DNA of 6,298 nt from Streptosporangiaceae bacterium. Its GTDB lineage: Bacteria > Actinomycetota > Actinomycetes > Streptosporangiales > Streptosporangiaceae. A program made the position numbers and the translations under genes. Of the stretch, positions 5,145 to 6,298 are shown piece after piece. The stretch spans positions 1-6,298 of the forward strand of contig JASHQP010000566.1 in NCBI GenBank assembly GCA_030039095.1, written 5' to 3'. The notes under the pieces were generated by a model. The model ran no database searches and was not told the DNA's origin. It saw only the letters and a list, made by a program, of their open reading frames with translations. Within the stretch, counting starts at the first letter, position 1. Every line of letters begins with the position of its first letter.

Positions 5145-5344
5145 CGGGCTTCTTCCTCCTGGTTGTGGCCGGTCAGGCTGCGGTAACCGCGGACCAGGCC
5201 CATGATCAGGATCAGGGCGCCGATCGCGATGAGGATGATGCTGTCGTGCAGGAGCGCCACGGCGATCACGATGAGCGCCACGCCGAGCACGATCCGGAAC
5301 ACCGGGTTGTTGATGACGGGGACGCCGTTGAGCAGTGCGAGCAT
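5141..5344 (-). CDS. Small two-helix membrane protein, unknown function
   Basis: This 67-residue protein is dominated by hydrophobic sequence. One segment is at about residues 15-32 (FRIVLGVALIVIAVALL) and a second at about 35-51 (SIILIAIGALILIMGLV). A short polar tail ending in QEEEAR follows, making a likely hairpin membrane protein. The ribosome-binding site AAGGAG (5355-5350) lies 5 bases before the ATG at 5342-5344 and overlaps the TAA stop of the TetR gene, so translation of the two is probably linked. Its TGA overlaps the start of the VC0807-family gene (ATGA). I do not recognise a named family. Its place between a regulator and another membrane protein suggests an accessory membrane component. 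Confidence 0.8.
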   Translation of the reverse strand: MLALLNGVPVINNPVFRIVLGVALIVIAVALLHDSIILIAIGALILIMGLVRGYRSLTGHNQEEEAR

Positions 5345-5354
5345 GACCTTCTCC

Positions 5355-6056
5355 TTATCGGGACGTGCTGCCGGGGCTGGCCGGTGTGGGGGCTGGCGGC
5401 TGACGCGGGCCCGGCCCGGGCGCGGGGGGTAGAGGCTGACGCGGGGCCGGCCCGGGCGCGGCGCGCTCGGCGACCTGGCGGACGGCCTGGCGGATCAGAT
5501 CGGGCAGCGAGCCGTTGCCGGTCCCCCAGAACGCGGTGGCCGTCTGGACCGCGGCAACGACCGCGGCGGCGAGCACCTGCGGCTGCAGGTCGGCCCGCGG
5601 GTCGGCGCCGGTCCGCTCGGCGATCACCTCGGCCAGCGGCCCCTCGGCCGCGACCATGATCTTCAGCACCTCGCCCTGCAGCGCGGGCGAGGCCATCAGC
5701 ATCCGGATCGGCGCCATGCGCTCGCCGTCGACCTGGGCCGCGGCCTGGTGCTGGGCGGCGAACACCTCGGCCAGGGAGTCGGCCACCGGTTCGGTGGCTG
5801 GCCGGTTCCGCAGGGCCTGAGCCGCGCGGGCGAACCGGTCGGCGCTCACCGAGGCGATCGCCTCTTCCTTGCTGGCGAAGTAGTTGGTGAAGGTCCGCCG
5901 GGAGACGTTCACCGCGTCGGTGATGTCTTCCACCCGGACGTTCTCCAGGCCTCGCTGGAGCGCGAGCTGCACCGCGGCCAGCGCCAGAGCACGCCTGGTG
6001 GCCACCTTCTTGCGCTCCCGCAGGCCCTCGCCGGCCTGTGTCGTCGTGCTGTCCAT
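5355..6056 (-). CDS. TetR-family transcriptional regulator with Pro-rich C-terminal tail
   Basis: This 233-residue regulator has an N-terminal TetR DNA-binding domain (about 14-66). ATRRALALAAVQLALQRG is helix 1, and VEDITDAVNVSRRTFTNYF (42-60) is the helix-turn-helix, followed by the usual SKEEAIA. Residues 70-198 form the helical ligand-binding and dimerisation region. After ERAAPG (about 197-202) the protein continues into a Pro/Ala/Gly tail with two 12-residue repeats, which is outside the normal TetR fold. Family members are usually near 200 residues, so the tail accounts for the extra length. ATG 6054-6056 is the first start after an in-frame TAG four codons upstream, with AGGG as a weak ribosome-binding site. 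It is the first gene of its operon and has palindromic sites just upstream, so it probably represses itself and the three following genes. The ligand is unknown. Confidence 0.92.
   Translation of the reverse strand: MDSTTTQAGEGLRERKKVATRRALALAAVQLALQRGLENVRVEDITDAVNVSRRTFTNYFASKEEAIASVSADRFARAAQALRNRPATEPVADSLAEVFAAQHQAAAQVDGERMAPIRMLMASPALQGEVLKIMVAAEGPLAEVIAERTGADPRADLQPQVLAAAVVAAVQTATAFWGTGNGSLPDLIRQAVRQVAERAAPGPAPRQPLPPAPGPGPRQPPAPTPASPGSTSR
5398..5461 (-). repeat. 36-base tandem repeat encoding 12-residue Pro-rich units in the TetR tail
   Basis: A 28-base block at 5398-5425 recurs at 5434-5461 with one mismatch, at a period of 36 bases (12 codons). In protein terms APGPAPRQPLPP is followed by APGPGPRQPPAP. 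The unit is extremely GC-rich, and its in-frame length means copy-number change would lengthen or shorten the tail without a frameshift. Confidence 0.8.
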
Positions 6057-6077
6057 GGGCCCACCCTAAGCCGCTAG

Positions 6078-6126
6078 TTGCTCAATGCGCAAGATTTTTC
6101 AACGAGCAATTTTGCGCAATGAGAAG
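6078..6126. promoter_or_regulatory. Candidate TetR operator and promoter region
   Basis: TTGCTCAATGCGCAA (6078-6092) is an imperfect palindrome of form TTGCnCAnTGnGCAA, 22 bases before the TetR start. A partial second copy, TTGCGCAATGAGAAG, lies at 6112-6126. CTCAATGCGCAA (6081-6092) and TTGCGCAATGAG (6112-6123) are also inverted copies of each other with one mismatch. The AT-rich spacer contains a possible - strand -35, TTGAAA (6102-6097), but no clear -10 could be chosen. The layout fits an autorepressor binding two sites around its own promoter. Confidence 0.6.
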
Positions 6127-6131
6127 GCTAG

Positions 6132-6298
6132 AAAGATCGCGGCGGGCGCGGCGGGCGCAGCGGGCACGGCGGGGGCGGCGGCGGCGGGCACGCCGACTTC
6201 GCCGACGAGGTCGCACGCCTGGCCGACCTGGTTGGCACGGGCCACGTGGCCATCGGGACGGACATGGACGCCAACTACCGCCCGGTCCTGGCCAGCTA
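6132..6298 (+). pseudogene. Membrane dipeptidase (peptidase M19) remnant, 5' part missing, continues past window
   Basis: The frame is open from just after a TAG at 6129-6131 to the window end. After a Gly-rich lead encoded by a 9-base repeat, it reads HADFADEVARLADLVGTG and then HVAIGTDMDANYRPVLAS. HVxIGxDxD is a hallmark of M19 (renal-type) dipeptidases, zinc enzymes that cleave dipeptides. In the family this motif lies in the second half of a protein of about 350-400 residues. The N-terminal zinc ligands and bridging Glu are therefore absent here. No ATG or GTG lies between the in-frame stop and the conserved stretch, so I read it as a decayed or truncated gene. It may instead be a rearranged gene whose continuation lies outside the window. 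Family call is moderate, pseudogene status probable. Confidence 0.6.
6141..6191 (+). repeat. Degenerate 9-base GC repeat at the edge of the dipeptidase remnant
   Basis: GGCGGGCGC at 6141-6149 repeats exactly at 6150-6158. It decays through AGCGGGCAC (6159-6167) and GGC/GGG runs to GGCGGGCAC (6183-6191). The period is in frame with the dipeptidase remnant and encodes Gly-Gly-Arg/His units. It sits exactly where recognisable dipeptidase homology begins. Confidence 0.7.

Noticed and set aside
4428..5186. Open frame of 252 codons on the + strand opposite the VC0807-family gene
   Set aside because: It is a polar low-complexity translation. The - strand frame has clear membrane segments and strong ribosome-binding sites.

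Overview
The window looks like chromosomal DNA of a high-GC actinomycete (a Streptomyces- or Micromonospora/Actinoplanes-like filamentous genus). The coding regions use mostly G or C at third codon positions. The gene types are typical of that group: a short GntR regulator, a small Trp-containing partner protein, a VC0807-type membrane protein, and an antitoxin gene that appears to be leaderless. No tRNA, rRNA, CRISPR array, insertion sequence or replication origin was seen.

Layout, left to right. (1) Positions 1-342 hold the C-terminal part of a short-chain dehydrogenase on the + strand. It converges, with a 15-base gap, on a complete dimethylarginine dimethylaminohydrolase-type enzyme (358-1113, - strand). 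(2) Positions 1244-1864 hold a divergent pair: a 68-residue hypothetical protein (-) and an 84-residue GntR protein that is only a DNA-binding domain (+). The space between them is rich in signals: a 12-bp perfect inverted repeat with a 38-base loop, and a cluster of CGTACGT/CGTCTCGTA repeats. (3) Positions 1938-2985 (-) hold a two-gene module of the HEPN/MNT toxin-antitoxin type. A winged-helix plus nucleotidyltransferase protein overlaps, by one base (TGATG), a HEPN-domain gene. The HEPN gene carries an apparent one-base deletion near 2124, so as written it is a pseudogene. (4) Positions 3016-6056 (-) hold a compact four-gene operon in the order TetR regulator, 67-residue membrane protein, VC0807-family six-helix membrane protein, metal-dependent amidohydrolase. 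The last two junctions are ATGA overlaps. A palindromic operator candidate lies just upstream of the TetR gene. (5) At the right edge (6132-6298, +) is an in-frame remnant of an M19 (renal-type) dipeptidase with no start codon, preceded by a 9-base GC repeat.

How the genes may work together. The TetR protein probably represses its own operon through the TTGCnCAnTGnGCAA-like site. The membrane proteins and amidohydrolase would then be induced together, for a substrate that the sequence does not reveal. The nucleotidyltransferase and HEPN genes form a regulated conflict-type module. Its promoter lies in the 30 bases after the amidohydrolase stop, and the antitoxin is probably translated from a leaderless message. 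Region 1244-3015 is visibly less GC-rich than either flank and carries accessory-type genes, so it is the likeliest acquired segment. All calls rest on reading motifs and have not been tested by database search.
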